From Microbulbifer sp. THAF38 (GTDB taxonomy: Bacteria; Pseudomonadota; Gammaproteobacteria; Pseudomonadales; Cellvibrionaceae), in the NCBI RefSeq assembly GCF_009363535.1, contig NZ_CP045369.1:756501-820500 (forward strand): a stretch of 64,000 bases of DNA, read 5' to 3'. Every line of letters begins with the position of its first letter. The stretch's first letter is position 1. The position numbers were made by a program, and so were the translations under genes. Under the pieces are notes generated by a model that was not told the origin of the DNA, did not search any database, and was given only the letters and a program-made list of their open reading frames with translations. Positions 19,529-28,668 of the stretch are shown piece by piece.

Positions 19529-21148
19529 TTAATTACATGACACCTCCTTTTTAGACTGTTTGTCTTCTGTTTTTTCCTCATGGTTATCCTCATGTACCTC
19601 AATGCGTGCTGCTGGCGCCTTACCCTTTTTATCTTCACCAAAGTACAGTGTCTGATGTGGGAAAGGTATTTCAACGCCTTTTTTATCAAATAATAATTTG
19701 ATACGTCGGTTGAACTCCCTACCTACATACCATTTTTCATGGGCCTTGGTTTTTGTTCTTGCCTTAATTACAACGGAACTGTCCGCAAAAGCATCAACCC
19801 CTAAAACCTCCAGTGGTTCCAGAATTAGAGGCCCATATTCATCGCTTTCGCGCATTTCTTTGTCTACCTCATGAAGGTATTGAATGACATCGTCGGTATT
19901 CTCCCGGTAGGCAACCCCAATTTCCAGCATGTAATAGCTGAAGTGCTTGGTTAGGTTATCTACTACTGATATATCACTGAATGGTACTGTATATACGGTG
20001 CCATTTAATGCGCGGAGTTCTACCTTGCGTAAGGTGATATTGGTTACCTCACCGGTTCGCCCGCCAACTTTTACAATATCGCCAATTTGTAGCAGGTCTT
20101 CCAACAACACGGTGAAGCCAGTTAGGAAATCTTTCACCAGGGCTTGGGCGCCAAACCCTACGGCAATACCAAAAACGCCAGCCCCGGCTAAGAGAGGGAC
20201 TACATTGATATCTAACTCAGAGAGCAGTACGAGTACCCCCATGATTGAAAGTAGAAACAGTAAGATATTTTTTGCAAGGGGTATCAGTGTGCGCATACGG
20301 GCATTGCCGGAAGTGCGATGAGTATTAAAGTAGTGTTCCGTCGCAGCGTTGATCATTTCCCAGATGCATACAAAAATGGCCAATACCGAAAATAAAGCTA
20401 AAGCAATTTCGGCAAATTCGATGAGTGTATCTTTTGAAACGAATATGCCCACAGTAGCAGGGAATAATTCTGAAGCCGTATAAATCACCAGAAGGGCAGC
20501 AAGAAAATATCCAAGCCATCGCTGTAGTCTAAACAGTGGGGCAAAACGATTACTATTCAAACTTAGTTTTCTCCTGATAGGAGATAGTTTCTTGTGCATG
20601 AAATTAGCGAGTAGATTGTTAGATAAAACAACGGCTAGCAGTAGTACAATTGAAATCCCCAGAAGTAAAAAAGTGCCCGCTTGATTTGCTGTTAATCCAA
20701 ACACACTCAGAAATTTTGTGTAGTCTTTGACAACCTCGGTAGCTATCTCATCTACTACCAGAACATCACTTATCTTCAGGAGATCAGGGTTTTCTTTGTC
20801 CGTTGTCGTATCCCGTAATTCTTTCAGGTTGTCGATAAGCGCTGCTCTACGTTCGGGATGCTGCAAAAGTTGGATGAGCTGATCTATCTCCTGAACCTGG
20901 GCATCTTCTCCATTTTGTGCGCTATTGCTCCGAGTAGGTGCGGTTTGAGACTCACCTGATGGTTGAACAGTCGTATTTTTCTCTTTATGTGACTCTGTTA
21001 TCTTTAAATTGATAGCTTCCTGAGGCGCTTGGGCATTGGATAGTGCTGATGACAAGCCAATCAGGATAGAAAAAAGGGTAGCTGAGATAAGCCTGAGGAG
21101 ATCATTTATGCTCCAGTGATTGTATTGATATTTGCCTTTGCCCATCAT
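19529..21148 (-). CDS. MscS-family channel with exported N-terminal extension
   Basis: A 539-residue mechanosensitive channel. A signal peptide (about 16-40, ending NAQA) precedes a periplasmic, charged linker (41-120), then about five membrane segments between 140 and 330. The pore helix and beta domain (GVFGIAVGFGAQALVKDFLTG; DIVKVGGRTGEVTNITLRKVELR) and the terminal IPFPHQTLYFGE motif are typical. The extension resembles the periplasmic parts of YbdG/YbiO-like channels. The tail after residue 505 is Lys/Glu rich. Either of two adjacent ATG codons could be used. Neighbourhood is AT-rich. Confidence 0.9.
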   Translation of the reverse strand: MMGKGKYQYNHWSINDLLRLISATLFSILIGLSSALSNAQAPQEAINLKITESHKEKNTTVQPSGESQTAPTRSNSAQNGEDAQVQEIDQLIQLLQHPERRAALIDNLKELRDTTTDKENPDLLKISDVLVVDEIATEVVKDYTKFLSVFGLTANQAGTFLLLGISIVLLLAVVLSNNLLANFMHKKLSPIRRKLSLNSNRFAPLFRLQRWLGYFLAALLVIYTASELFPATVGIFVSKDTLIEFAEIALALFSVLAIFVCIWEMINAATEHYFNTHRTSGNARMRTLIPLAKNILLFLLSIMGVLVLLSELDINVVPLLAGAGVFGIAVGFGAQALVKDFLTGFTVLLEDLLQIGDIVKVGGRTGEVTNITLRKVELRALNGTVYTVPFSDISVVDNLTKHFSYYMLEIGVAYRENTDDVIQYLHEVDKEMRESDEYGPLILEPLEVLGVDAFADSSVVIKARTKTKAHEKWYVGREFNRRIKLLFDKKGVEIPFPHQTLYFGEDKKGKAPAARIEVHEDNHEEKTEDKQSKKEVSCN

Positions 21149-21614
21149 TTTAAGTACCCAATTTTCGATATCCTAAAGATTGCTCGCAATAAATATGCCA
21201 ATAACAATAGGGGTTAATAGGCGCACAGTTTTCCAAAAGCTTCATATTTGTGACAAAACTGACATAACGTTTTAAGATAGAATGTAATTTTTTCTAAAGC
21301 TAAGTAAAAATTTCATTCAATTCGGTGAATTCTGCAGTTATGCAATGCTTTTTATTCTGATAGGACTTTGATATTGAATCTTCTTACGGGAATGTAAGGT
21401 GCTTGGCTCAATCGTCTATATAGTGTTCACCTTATGGAAGTGGGTGCCAACTTTGTGGTGGCACTTCCGCATTAACTGCCTGAGACCTGAGGGTCAGAGC
21501 TGGCTGTTCTGAGAAGGTGAAGAGCCAGCGATCTCCATAATCTAATAGTAAAAATTTGTATCAATTTCGAAAGAGAAAATATATAAGCCTTATTTGAGAT
21601 AGATTTGGTGTTAA
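21149..21614. other. Intergenic region with a hairpin cluster
   Basis: Between two divergent genes. It contains three close hairpins between 21436 and 21529 (see separate entry) in otherwise AT-rich sequence. No coding frame is supported. Confidence 0.5.
21436..21529 (+). ncRNA. Possible structured RNA or 5' leader
   Basis: Three hairpins follow each other in an AT-rich region: GGAAGTG/CACTTCC (21436-21468), GACC-TGAG-GGTC (near 21484-21495), and GCTGGCT/AGCCAGC (21499-21529, with extra TTC/GAA pairs). It could be the leader of the YqaA-like gene that starts at 21615 or a separate small RNA. No known riboswitch consensus was recognised and the strand is a guess from context. Confidence 0.25.
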
Positions 21615-22055
21615 ATGGGAAAGTTGATTGAACTAGGGGTTGTCGGTCTTTTTATTTCTGCATTTCTGGCCGCAACAATACTTCCGGTAAGCTCAGAGAT
21701 TATATTAACGACGTTGCTGCTCAATGGCCTATCACCCGTTACGTTAGTACTTGTGGCAACTGTTGGTAATGTCGCGGGATCATTGGTTAATTACGCTCTA
21801 GGCTATTGGGCAAGCTTGGGTGTGATAAAGAAATGGCTGAGGATGTCTGAAAGCGAGTTTGTAAGGGCTGAACAGCGGTTTACTAAATATGGAATGATCT
21901 CCTTATGCTTTGCATGGGTGCCAATTATTGGAGATCCATTAACCGTTATGGCGGGAGTATTGAGAATCTCCTTGTTGTGGTTTTTGATCTTGGTGACAGC
22001 CGGGAAATTATTGCGCTACATCGTTGTAAGCTATATGGTGTTGAATATTTCTTAA
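21615..22055 (+). CDS. YqaA-like (DedA/VTT superfamily) membrane protein
   Basis: A 146-residue inner-membrane protein with about four hydrophobic segments. The pattern of SAFLAATILPVSSEIIL near the start, GNVAGSLVNYALGYW in the middle and FAWVPIIGDPLTVMAGVLR near residues 95-115 is that of the YqaA branch of the DedA/VTT (SNARE-associated) family, linked to membrane homeostasis and lipid scrambling in characterised relatives. The start has a weak ribosome binding site. It sits downstream of a hairpin-rich leader and converges with the peptidase gene. Confidence 0.85.
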   Translation: MGKLIELGVVGLFISAFLAATILPVSSEIILTTLLLNGLSPVTLVLVATVGNVAGSLVNYALGYWASLGVIKKWLRMSESEFVRAEQRFTKYGMISLCFAWVPIIGDPLTVMAGVLRISLLWFLILVTAGKLLRYIVVSYMVLNIS

Positions 22056-22246
22056 ATAAGGAGAGTTTTAGTCTGTTTCCCTACGAGAACCCTTACCCTT
22101 GGCTATGGCGAAATCACACCTAAAAATATACCAATAAAAGTGGTGATTATCGACAAAATTGCGAACACCTGCCGGCGATTTTAATTAGTTTATTGTTTTC
22201 TCTGCAAAACTAGATTCTAGTATGCAGGCCTCATAGGATGTCGATC

Positions 22247-23179
22247 CTAAAAGGTGATATGTTTATCAATTTTCCCTCTTAACCAGTTTCTCCAATCGAT
22301 TTCTAGTCCTTTTATCCCACCAATGTAGTCTTTATCGACCAGGTAATAGGAGTGTGTACGATTTCCGCGCTCAAGCTTATGCATGAGTCTGATTACAAAG
22401 CTCTTACCCGTTGGTTTTGATAATAGAAAGTAAATAAATTGCCCCGCCTGTGCCTGTAATGGGGCTGACCCATTTCTTTGTTCATGACGCCACTTTGTAT
22501 TGGGTAGCCTAATAAATGTACCTATCTCCATTAGTTTCTCATGGCGCAAAGGTGGGTTTACCCATTTATAGTTTTCCCAGTGGCTGGTAATTCGTAGCTG
22601 CCCCTCGACTTTTGACAGGGTTTCCATTTGCTCGGCCAAACCTTCATTCAGCCAGGATTGGGCGTAGGGTGTGACGGTATCTGTTATTGCGTGGCTGACT
22701 TCGTGTTTAATGGTACGAAAAGTTCTGGCCCTATCTTTCTGAATATAAACGACTATCTGGTTTCCTTTGTATAAGTATTTCCCATACGAACGACTAGGTT
22801 CTCTACCAGTTTGTTTTCTTAGATAATCGTAATAGGCTTTTTCATCCTTAAGTATCAATATCTTTACGGGGACTGTTTTATAAAAATCGAAAAATAGAAC
22901 CCTATCGTAAAACTCATAAACAAGATTTACGTCTGCAACAATCTTATTTAATTCCTGTTTGCTCAGATTGGTATCAATGGTTTTAACAGAAATATCATAT
23001 CGGGACCAACTTGAGGTGTGGTTTCTAGGCTTGATAACCTCTTGTTCAACACTCTCTATTTTCTTATCACTAAAGTGAACTTGGCCATTTTCGTCTGTCC
23101 ATTTATAGATTTTAGCTGTTACGCTTATGGGAGCTAGAGACAAAAGAGTGGTTAATAAGGCTGGAAGGTAAGAGGTCAC
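22247..23179 (-). CDS. Exported DUF4124-gluzincin (peptidase MA-like) protein
   Basis: A 310-residue exported protein. A signal peptide (1-22) is followed by a DUF4124 domain (IYKWTDENGQVHFSDK, 24-39). The central part carries the zinc protease motif HEVSH at 159-163, with a downstream NEGLAE (178-183) whose Glu is the probable third ligand. This is the gluzincin/peptidase MA-like signature, so a periplasmic or surface metalloprotease is likely. The substrate is unknown. It is last in a run of three same-strand genes with short gaps (59 and 73 bases), with an Asp/Glu racemase and an S41 peptidase upstream. Confidence 0.82.
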   Translation of the reverse strand: MTSYLPALLTTLLSLAPISVTAKIYKWTDENGQVHFSDKKIESVEQEVIKPRNHTSSWSRYDISVKTIDTNLSKQELNKIVADVNLVYEFYDRVLFFDFYKTVPVKILILKDEKAYYDYLRKQTGREPSRSYGKYLYKGNQIVVYIQKDRARTFRTIKHEVSHAITDTVTPYAQSWLNEGLAEQMETLSKVEGQLRITSHWENYKWVNPPLRHEKLMEIGTFIRLPNTKWRHEQRNGSAPLQAQAGQFIYFLLSKPTGKSFVIRLMHKLERGNRTHSYYLVDKDYIGGIKGLEIDWRNWLRGKIDKHITF

Positions 23180-23238
23180 TGCTTCAAACTTATATCTAAT
23201 TAAATCTGGTACTATAGTTCTTGTGGCTGCTGGCAGAA

Positions 23239-23949
23239 TTAAGAGGCGGCTATGGCTTTATGGATAGCCGCTTGAGCCAGCAATCGGTTGGAGTTTAGCG
23301 TTGGGAGTACTGAATTGCCATCGTTGATAATTAGCGGTATTTCAGTACAGCCCAGAATCACTGCGTCACATCCAGCCTGTTTGAGATAACTGATACTATC
23401 TTGAAAGTATTTGACCGTTTCATCTCGAACTATTCCATTGACCAGCTCGCTCATTATCAGATATCCAATTCGTTCGATGACCTCCTGGGGTGGCCGCAAC
23501 CAATCTATGCCTGTGCCCTCTAGCCTGGATGGATAAACATCACTCTCAACCAACCACTGGGTACCGAGTATGCCCAGCTTCCTATAGCCCCCGATTTGTG
23601 CCGCGGCAATAACACTGTCGGCAATATGCAACCAGGGTAGAGGAGAACCTTCCTCTACATAGTCAAAGGCTTGGTGAATGGTGTTATCTGGGCAAATAAG
23701 AAAGTCGGCTCCCTGGGATTTGAGCTTATCTGCGGATGAGAGCATTAAGTCGCTAATGCCTTGAAGATCATTGGAATCCAAATATTCCACATAGCGTGCG
23801 AGTGAATGAGTGTGCATAGATACCTCGGGATGGGCATGTTCACCGAGATACTTGCCGCTTTCTATACAAATTGTTTTGTAGCAAAGGGCTGCTCCCTCAG
23901 CGGAGCAGCCAATGATACCGATATGTTTTATATTTTTGCAGTCCTTCAC
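23239..23949 (-). CDS. Aspartate/glutamate racemase-family protein
   Basis: A 236-residue PLP-independent racemase-fold enzyme. The two catalytic cysteines are in CPDNTIH at 86-92 and in GCTEIPL near residue 200, as in aspartate racemases (YgeA type). It should interconvert L- and D-aspartate or a related acid in the cytoplasm; the substrate is not certain. The start is GTG at 23949 with GGAG 8 nt upstream. It stands between S41 peptidase and gluzincin genes in an apparent operon, suggesting a link to peptide or D-amino acid metabolism (inference). Confidence 0.85.
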   Translation of the reverse strand: MKDCKNIKHIGIIGCSAEGAALCYKTICIESGKYLGEHAHPEVSMHTHSLARYVEYLDSNDLQGISDLMLSSADKLKSQGADFLICPDNTIHQAFDYVEEGSPLPWLHIADSVIAAAQIGGYRKLGILGTQWLVESDVYPSRLEGTGIDWLRPPQEVIERIGYLIMSELVNGIVRDETVKYFQDSISYLKQAGCDAVILGCTEIPLIINDGNSVLPTLNSNRLLAQAAIHKAIAAS

Positions 23950-24022
23950 TTATTCACTCCATTATTTATGTGAAAAAATAATATTCTATTTTTTATTAAA
24001 TTAACTTTTATCGTTATGAAAC

Positions 24023-25030
24023 TTAGTGAGTTTCTACCAGTTTTAATTGCTCTTTAACTTCCTTGAGCTGTTCGGGATGGATTGTAGACGATTGTATGTG
24101 TTGAAGTGATAGACGGTAACCAATATTAAACGCGTCCTCCTTGAGACTTTTTATATCGGGTTCTACTCCTGTGCCTTCCCAGTTACTTTTGGTTATTGGA
24201 TTTACTGCCTTGGCAATTGGAATTACCACTCCGAATCCGTCGTCTAGTTGGAAAAATTGCCAGGGATTCGCGCCTCCTTTGGTTGTTTCGCCAATAATGG
24301 TGGCTCGCTTGAGGTGCTTTAGGTAATAGGCAAAAGATTCTGCGGCGGAGAAGGTATCTTTACTGGTCAAAATAAATACTGGAGTATCGATCATTCTTTT
24401 GCCCTTGATGATTTCGAAAGTCCAGAATTCAGTAGTGCTATCCGTAGCTTTCCAGTAAATACTGTTTAAATGGGTCGGCTCGTCAAAGAGGTAGCTACTA
24501 ATCAGACGACCCATATTGCCATCACCGCCTCCATTATTTCTCAGATCGAATATGATGGCATCAGTGTTTTCAACTAAAGTCATAGCGGCTTCAACACGCT
24601 TTCGTGATGCGTCATTGACTTGATCGAAACCCCAAAAATCAATATAGCCAACATTACCTTCAAGGACCTCTATGCGGTTAAATCCGGAATTTTTTCGGGC
24701 CAGTTTGGTGAACCAGTTTTCGTGTTTTGGTTGGCTTTGGGAGGTATTTTGATCATACCACCGCACACCAAAATGCTTATCATGTTTCTCCAGTACTTTT
24801 GAAAGTACTTCGGCAACCCGTTTGGGGGTTCCCGCCTGTTTCATTGCCTCGGATTCTGAGGCTTTTTGTAGGCTTTCACGTATTGCGGGAATATTTTCCT
24901 GGAGTACATACTGTCTTGAAATCTCATGCGCAACCTTATTAATTAGAGTATTTTTTTCCTCTGTTGAAAAAGTTGTAGAGAAGCCGAGGCTTGGTAAAAG
25001 TAGTGGCAAAATGGCTGAGTATTTTTTCAT
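24023..25030 (-). CDS. Exported S41-family serine peptidase
   Basis: A 335-residue exported peptidase with a signal peptide (1-18). An N-terminal helical part (about 24-90) precedes the catalytic domain, whose FDLRNNGGG segment is at 161-169 and whose nucleophile is Ser228 in TFSAAES with Glu231 nearby. Absence of a PDZ domain places it with the short IRBP/tail-specific protease-like S41 group and not with Prc/CtpA. GE-TTKGG and the GTGVEPD motif near residue 290 are typical. First gene of a likely three-gene operon. No clear promoter was identified. Confidence 0.9.
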   Translation of the reverse strand: MKKYSAILPLLLPSLGFSTTFSTEEKNTLINKVAHEISRQYVLQENIPAIRESLQKASESEAMKQAGTPKRVAEVLSKVLEKHDKHFGVRWYDQNTSQSQPKHENWFTKLARKNSGFNRIEVLEGNVGYIDFWGFDQVNDASRKRVEAAMTLVENTDAIIFDLRNNGGGDGNMGRLISSYLFDEPTHLNSIYWKATDSTTEFWTFEIIKGKRMIDTPVFILTSKDTFSAAESFAYYLKHLKRATIIGETTKGGANPWQFFQLDDGFGVVIPIAKAVNPITKSNWEGTGVEPDIKSLKEDAFNIGYRLSLQHIQSSTIHPEQLKEVKEQLKLVETH

Positions 25031-25642
25031 TTTTATTAACTCGTTTTTATTAGTCCTTTTATGCCCGGGCTCAAGCCGTAGGTGGTTGTGTAGGTGGTTG
25101 TTATGAGTTGTCTGGGCTGTAACACTGGCGCTGTTCCGACAGTTTTATATGAACTGTTACCTTATAGAAAATTTTATCGGGAAATTTTTTTGTACTTTGG
25201 TATCAGTTATTCTGGGAAAACAGCTTGCCAGCATTGTTAAGCTTTGGCTGGTAATGCTAGCTAAGTGGCAGCTTAAACTTAGGCTAGGTTATCCAGAGGA
25301 GGCGCTACCCTAGCGAAAATCTTAATGGCCCCTTGGATGATAGGGGGGGCTCAGAAATGACTGACCAATTAGTCATATTTGTTGGCCAGAGGAACTGTAA
25401 GCCATTCATTTCCCCCGAAATCCCCTCGAAACCTCTATGAGGTTCTTCCAAGCATCTTATTTGGCCTTCTATAGGCAGGTTCACTGAAGGCAAATAGGGA
25501 GGTTCACTGAAGGCAAATGTCCACAGAATTTTCTGCGGTTATGGCTATGGAAACTCCTGAGTAATGCGAAATACATACCGATATATCGCCATAGATTACT
25601 TTGATGGTTGCTACCTTAGCGGGCATAAATGGCAGATAAATA
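25031..25642. other. Intergenic region with short repeats
   Basis: About 610 bases between divergent genes. It includes a near-tandem repeat of TAGGTGGTTGTG/T at about 25079-25101 and a 19-base direct repeat at 25477-25518 (listed separately). Several small hairpins such as GCCCC/GGGGC near 25330-25350 are present. No coding frame or RNA gene is supported. Confidence 0.5.
25477..25518. repeat. Two-copy 19-base direct repeat
   Basis: AGGTTCACTGAAGGCAAAT occurs at 25477-25495 and again, identically, at 25500-25518, separated by four bases. It lies about 125 bases upstream of the aminotransferase start and could be a pair of regulator sites or a chance duplication. Confidence 0.8.
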
Positions 25643-26851
25643 GTGAAACACGTGACAGATTTTACCCCCCAATTCAGCTTGCAAAGTGAAGCTCTGAACT
25701 GTGAGGATTCCAACGTCTGGGCCGTTAGCGACCGGGCCCATGAGCTTGCCGATAAGGGGGAGGACGTTATTTTCCTCTGTGTGGGGGACCCCAATTTCGA
25801 TACACCGGAGCCAATTCTGGATTTTGCTCGTGCTCGCTTAGGTGTAGGGCGCACGCATTACTCCCCCGCGGCCGGTGAGCCGGTGTTGCGCCGAGCCATT
25901 GCGGATATCGAGAGTAAGGTATCACCCCACCCCTGTAATCCCGATGATGTTGTGGTATTTCCCGGCGGTACCAATGCTATCTACGCGGTACTTTCCTGCC
26001 TGTTGAATCCAGGTGAGGAGATTGTGATCCCGGAACCGATGTATATCGGATATGTCCCCATCTGCGACAGTCTCAGGTTGTCAGTGAAGCGTGTGACCTG
26101 CCCGGCAGAGCAGAATTTTGCTTTTGATGTAGAAGCTATTAAGGCGGCGGTCAGTGAAGAGACCCGCGTGGTGATGATCAACACTCCGGTCAATCCTACC
26201 GGTGCTATGGCAACCCCAGAGCAGCTGCGCGAACTTGCTGCTTTTTGCCGCGAGCGCGATATCTGGTTAGTGTGTGATGAAATGTACTCCATGATCACTT
26301 TCGCGCGCCGTCACACCTCCCTGCGTACCGCTGCCGAGTCTCTGGACAATATTGTGGTGATTGATGGCCTGTCCAAGTCTCATGCTATGAGTGGCTGGCG
26401 CCTGGGATGGGCGGTAGCCCGTGGACCTCTAGTAGATCGCCTGGCGGCATTCGCTGGGGCCACTATCTTCGGCTGCCCTCAGTTTATCCAGGAGGCAGCG
26501 GCATTCGCTTTGGAGTTCGATTCCTATTTCGTGAAACAGATGCGTGATGCCTATGAACGTCGCCGTAATCTAATTGTTGAACGAATTGGCAAGATTCCGG
26601 GGCTTGGCTGTTACAGCCCGGATGCGGGTATGTTTGTGATGGTCAATGTTTCTGAGGTAGCCAGCTCCGGTCAGGAATTCGCTGAGGCTCTTCTGGAGGC
26701 TGAGCGGGTATCGGTTTTGCCAGGGGCGCCTTTTGGCGAGAGTGCGGTAAATCATGTGCGCTTGACGCTCGCAGCCGATGAGGCTGAGTTGTCACGCGCT
26801 CTGGATAGAATCGAACGATTCGTCACCTGCGCTAACCGCCAGGCTAGTTAA
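25643..26851 (+). CDS. Class I/II PLP-dependent aminotransferase
   Basis: A 402-residue fold-type I aminotransferase. The PLP lysine is Lys245 in SKSHAMSGWR; NPTG at 184-187 and the CDEMYS Asp at 212 complete the cofactor site. It belongs to the aspartate/alanine/arginine-pyruvate transaminase cluster; the amino donor is not predictable. An Lrp/AsnC regulator follows 134 bases downstream on the same strand, which suggests amino-acid-responsive control. The start is GTG at 25643; another in-frame GTG lies three codons later and neither has a strong ribosome binding site. Confidence 0.92.
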   Translation: MKHVTDFTPQFSLQSEALNCEDSNVWAVSDRAHELADKGEDVIFLCVGDPNFDTPEPILDFARARLGVGRTHYSPAAGEPVLRRAIADIESKVSPHPCNPDDVVVFPGGTNAIYAVLSCLLNPGEEIVIPEPMYIGYVPICDSLRLSVKRVTCPAEQNFAFDVEAIKAAVSEETRVVMINTPVNPTGAMATPEQLRELAAFCRERDIWLVCDEMYSMITFARRHTSLRTAAESLDNIVVIDGLSKSHAMSGWRLGWAVARGPLVDRLAAFAGATIFGCPQFIQEAAAFALEFDSYFVKQMRDAYERRRNLIVERIGKIPGLGCYSPDAGMFVMVNVSEVASSGQEFAEALLEAERVSVLPGAPFGESAVNHVRLTLAADEAELSRALDRIERFVTCANRQAS

Positions 26852-26864
26852 CCCCGGTAGCGGT

Positions 26865-26904
26865 AGTCAGTTCCCGGGCAGTGTAAAAGGGGAGCTGGCT
26901 TTTT
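26865..26904 (+). terminator. Intrinsic terminator after the aminotransferase gene
   Basis: AGTCAGTTCCC (26865-26875) pairs with GGGAGCTGGCT (26890-26900), allowing G-U pairs, and is followed directly by TTTT. It separates the aminotransferase from the lrp-like gene. Confidence 0.65.
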
Positions 26905-26985
26905 CATCTTCGGGGCTATAGTGTTTCAGCCTCCGGCGAATACCGCTATCCTTGCCTCCTTTCAGATTCAAAAGAAATCAGTTCC

Positions 26986-27462
26986 GTGAAAATTGACCGG
27001 CATAATTTGCGTATTTTGCAGGCTCTGCAAACCAACGCCCGTATTAGCAACCTGAATTTGAGTGAACAAATTGGCTTGTCGGAGAGCGCTTGCCTGGCTC
27101 GGGTGAAGCGCCTGACCAGTGAGCGCTATATCCGTGAGTTCCTCGCCGAGATCAACCTGGACAAGGTGCGCCACGCTGAGTTTTATGTGAATGTGGCCCT
27201 GAAGCGCCAGGATGCGCGCACCAGTGAAAATTTCCGGCGGATTATCAGTGATATCCCCCAGATCATTTCCTGTGTGAAGATGTCCGGCGAGTTCGACTAT
27301 ATGCTGCGTTTTATTTGCCCTGATGCGGCGGACTTCAACCGGGTCTCTGAACAGCTGTTGGCAAATGAGGAGGCGGCCATCTCGCGCATGACTTCGCATT
27401 TGGTGATCGAGAAAACCAAGCCTTTTACCGGCTATCCCCTGGAGCTGCTCTTTCAGGACTAG
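26986..27462 (+). CDS. Lrp/AsnC-family transcriptional regulator
   Basis: A 158-residue regulator. The N-terminal helix-turn-helix (about 5-60: DRHNLRILQALQTNARISN and LSESACLARVKRL) is followed by a RAM/AsnC ligand-binding domain (68-150, with VKMSGEFDYMLRF). Such proteins sense amino acids as octamers. It probably controls the upstream aminotransferase, with which it shares strand though a terminator lies between. The start is GTG at 26986. Confidence 0.93.
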   Translation: MKIDRHNLRILQALQTNARISNLNLSEQIGLSESACLARVKRLTSERYIREFLAEINLDKVRHAEFYVNVALKRQDARTSENFRRIISDIPQIISCVKMSGEFDYMLRFICPDAADFNRVSEQLLANEEAAISRMTSHLVIEKTKPFTGYPLELLFQD

Positions 27463-28101
27463 CACCTGAATTGGCAGTGGAGAATGAAGTAAACCACTGC
27501 CGATTCCCCTGCCATGCAAAGGTGACTTCCACAGTAGCAATTACTGATGTGGAGCTCTAAAGAAGTAGTATTAGCTCTTTGTGGAGGCCTACTTCCACCA
27601 AGTCTTTTTCACCCTATAACCCCTTTCTCACAGTCTCTGCTTTTCCCTATGGCCTGGCTGCAATCATTGTTGGTTAATCGAGTGTGAGTGACCCCCATGC
27701 TGAGTAAAGATTGCGGAGAGTTACTCAATTAGCACCTTGAATATGACAATTTTATTGCGGTCAGTCTCGCGTTCTTGTACAAGCGTGTTAGTTGTGGCGT
27801 TTTCTGTTAGCAAGGAAGACTCAGTACAGGCTATCTGATGGATTTCCCTAGTGTTTTAGTCATTCACTGTGGAGCGCTCTTTCAAATAGACCCGGCTGCC
27901 AATGGGCTGAAAGCATGCAATGGAGAGGAATATAGTGGACTTACCTCCCTTTTCTGCCCATTTTGTGAAGTTGGTGGCTCAATTGGAAGAGTGGCGGCTG
28001 CAACCTCATATATACTTTAGACAGGCTTCTATGCAGCGACTGTGGTTGGAAAGGCTGCTATTCAGGGGCTGGTAATCATCGCCGGTGCAGGGGAGTGGCA
28101 G
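27463..28101. other. Intergenic region with one hairpin
   Basis: About 640 bases. GGCAGTGG (27473-27480) pairs with CCACTGCC (27494-27501) just after the Lrp-type gene, extended by AAT/ATT, but no T-run follows, so terminator function is uncertain. The remainder has no supported gene; a 60-codon frame at 27838-28020 has no protein-like features. Confidence 0.5.
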
Positions 28102-28506
28102 TTGAAATATTTAGGGCGGGTCTACCTGACTCTCAATCTGTTAATTTTTGCGTCTATAGGTCTCGGGGCCCTGTTTAACCCGGAGCCTTTTGCTGCGGCC
28201 GTCGGTTTTACCTTTTCCTCCCCTGCAGCGGTACCTGAATTTCTCGCAACTTATGCCGGCTTTATGTTGGCCATAGCCGTACTCCTGCTCGTAGCCCTGG
28301 CCATGCGCCCCCATCGTCGGGCGGCTTATGCTTCTCTTGCGATCTCCTATATTGGATTTGCGGCTGGCCGCCTCTTTGGCATGTTTGCTAGCAGTAGCTT
28401 TGATGAGCGCAATTTGCTGTTCTTTGCCCTGGAAGTGGTTATGGTGCTTTGGGGGCTCTACTGCTATCGGGAATCCCGTTGGCTCCCCCTGCAACACGGA
28501 CATTAA
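28102..28506 (+). CDS. DUF4345-like small membrane protein
   Basis: A 134-residue integral membrane protein with about four hydrophobic segments (roughly 4-24, 44-67, 75-93, 103-122). The NPEPFAAAVGF segment after the first helix and the YAGFMLAIAVLLL segment fit the DUF4345 family of unknown function. The start is read as TTG at 28102 because GGGGAG lies 6-7 nt upstream and the protein then starts next to the first membrane helix; an in-frame start further up at 28042 is less likely. Confidence 0.6.
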   Translation: MKYLGRVYLTLNLLIFASIGLGALFNPEPFAAAVGFTFSSPAAVPEFLATYAGFMLAIAVLLLVALAMRPHRRAAYASLAISYIGFAAGRLFGMFASSSFDERNLLFFALEVVMVLWGLYCYRESRWLPLQHGH

Positions 28507-28668
28507 TCCAAACCTGCCAAATACTGAGTTGCCCCTTATTTCTGTTAACTGGTGACTTTCGTCGGTGAGCGGTTCTTACTTTTCGCGTTAATACTGAGAG
28601 AAGTCCGGTCTGTGCTCTAAGGCACTGGCCTGGTGTTTGCCGCATCATGTCACTGATGGATATGGGTA

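Noticed and set aside
27838..28020. A 60-codon frame with a CPFC motif.
   Set aside because: One short cysteine motif only; no start signal and no wider protein-like pattern.
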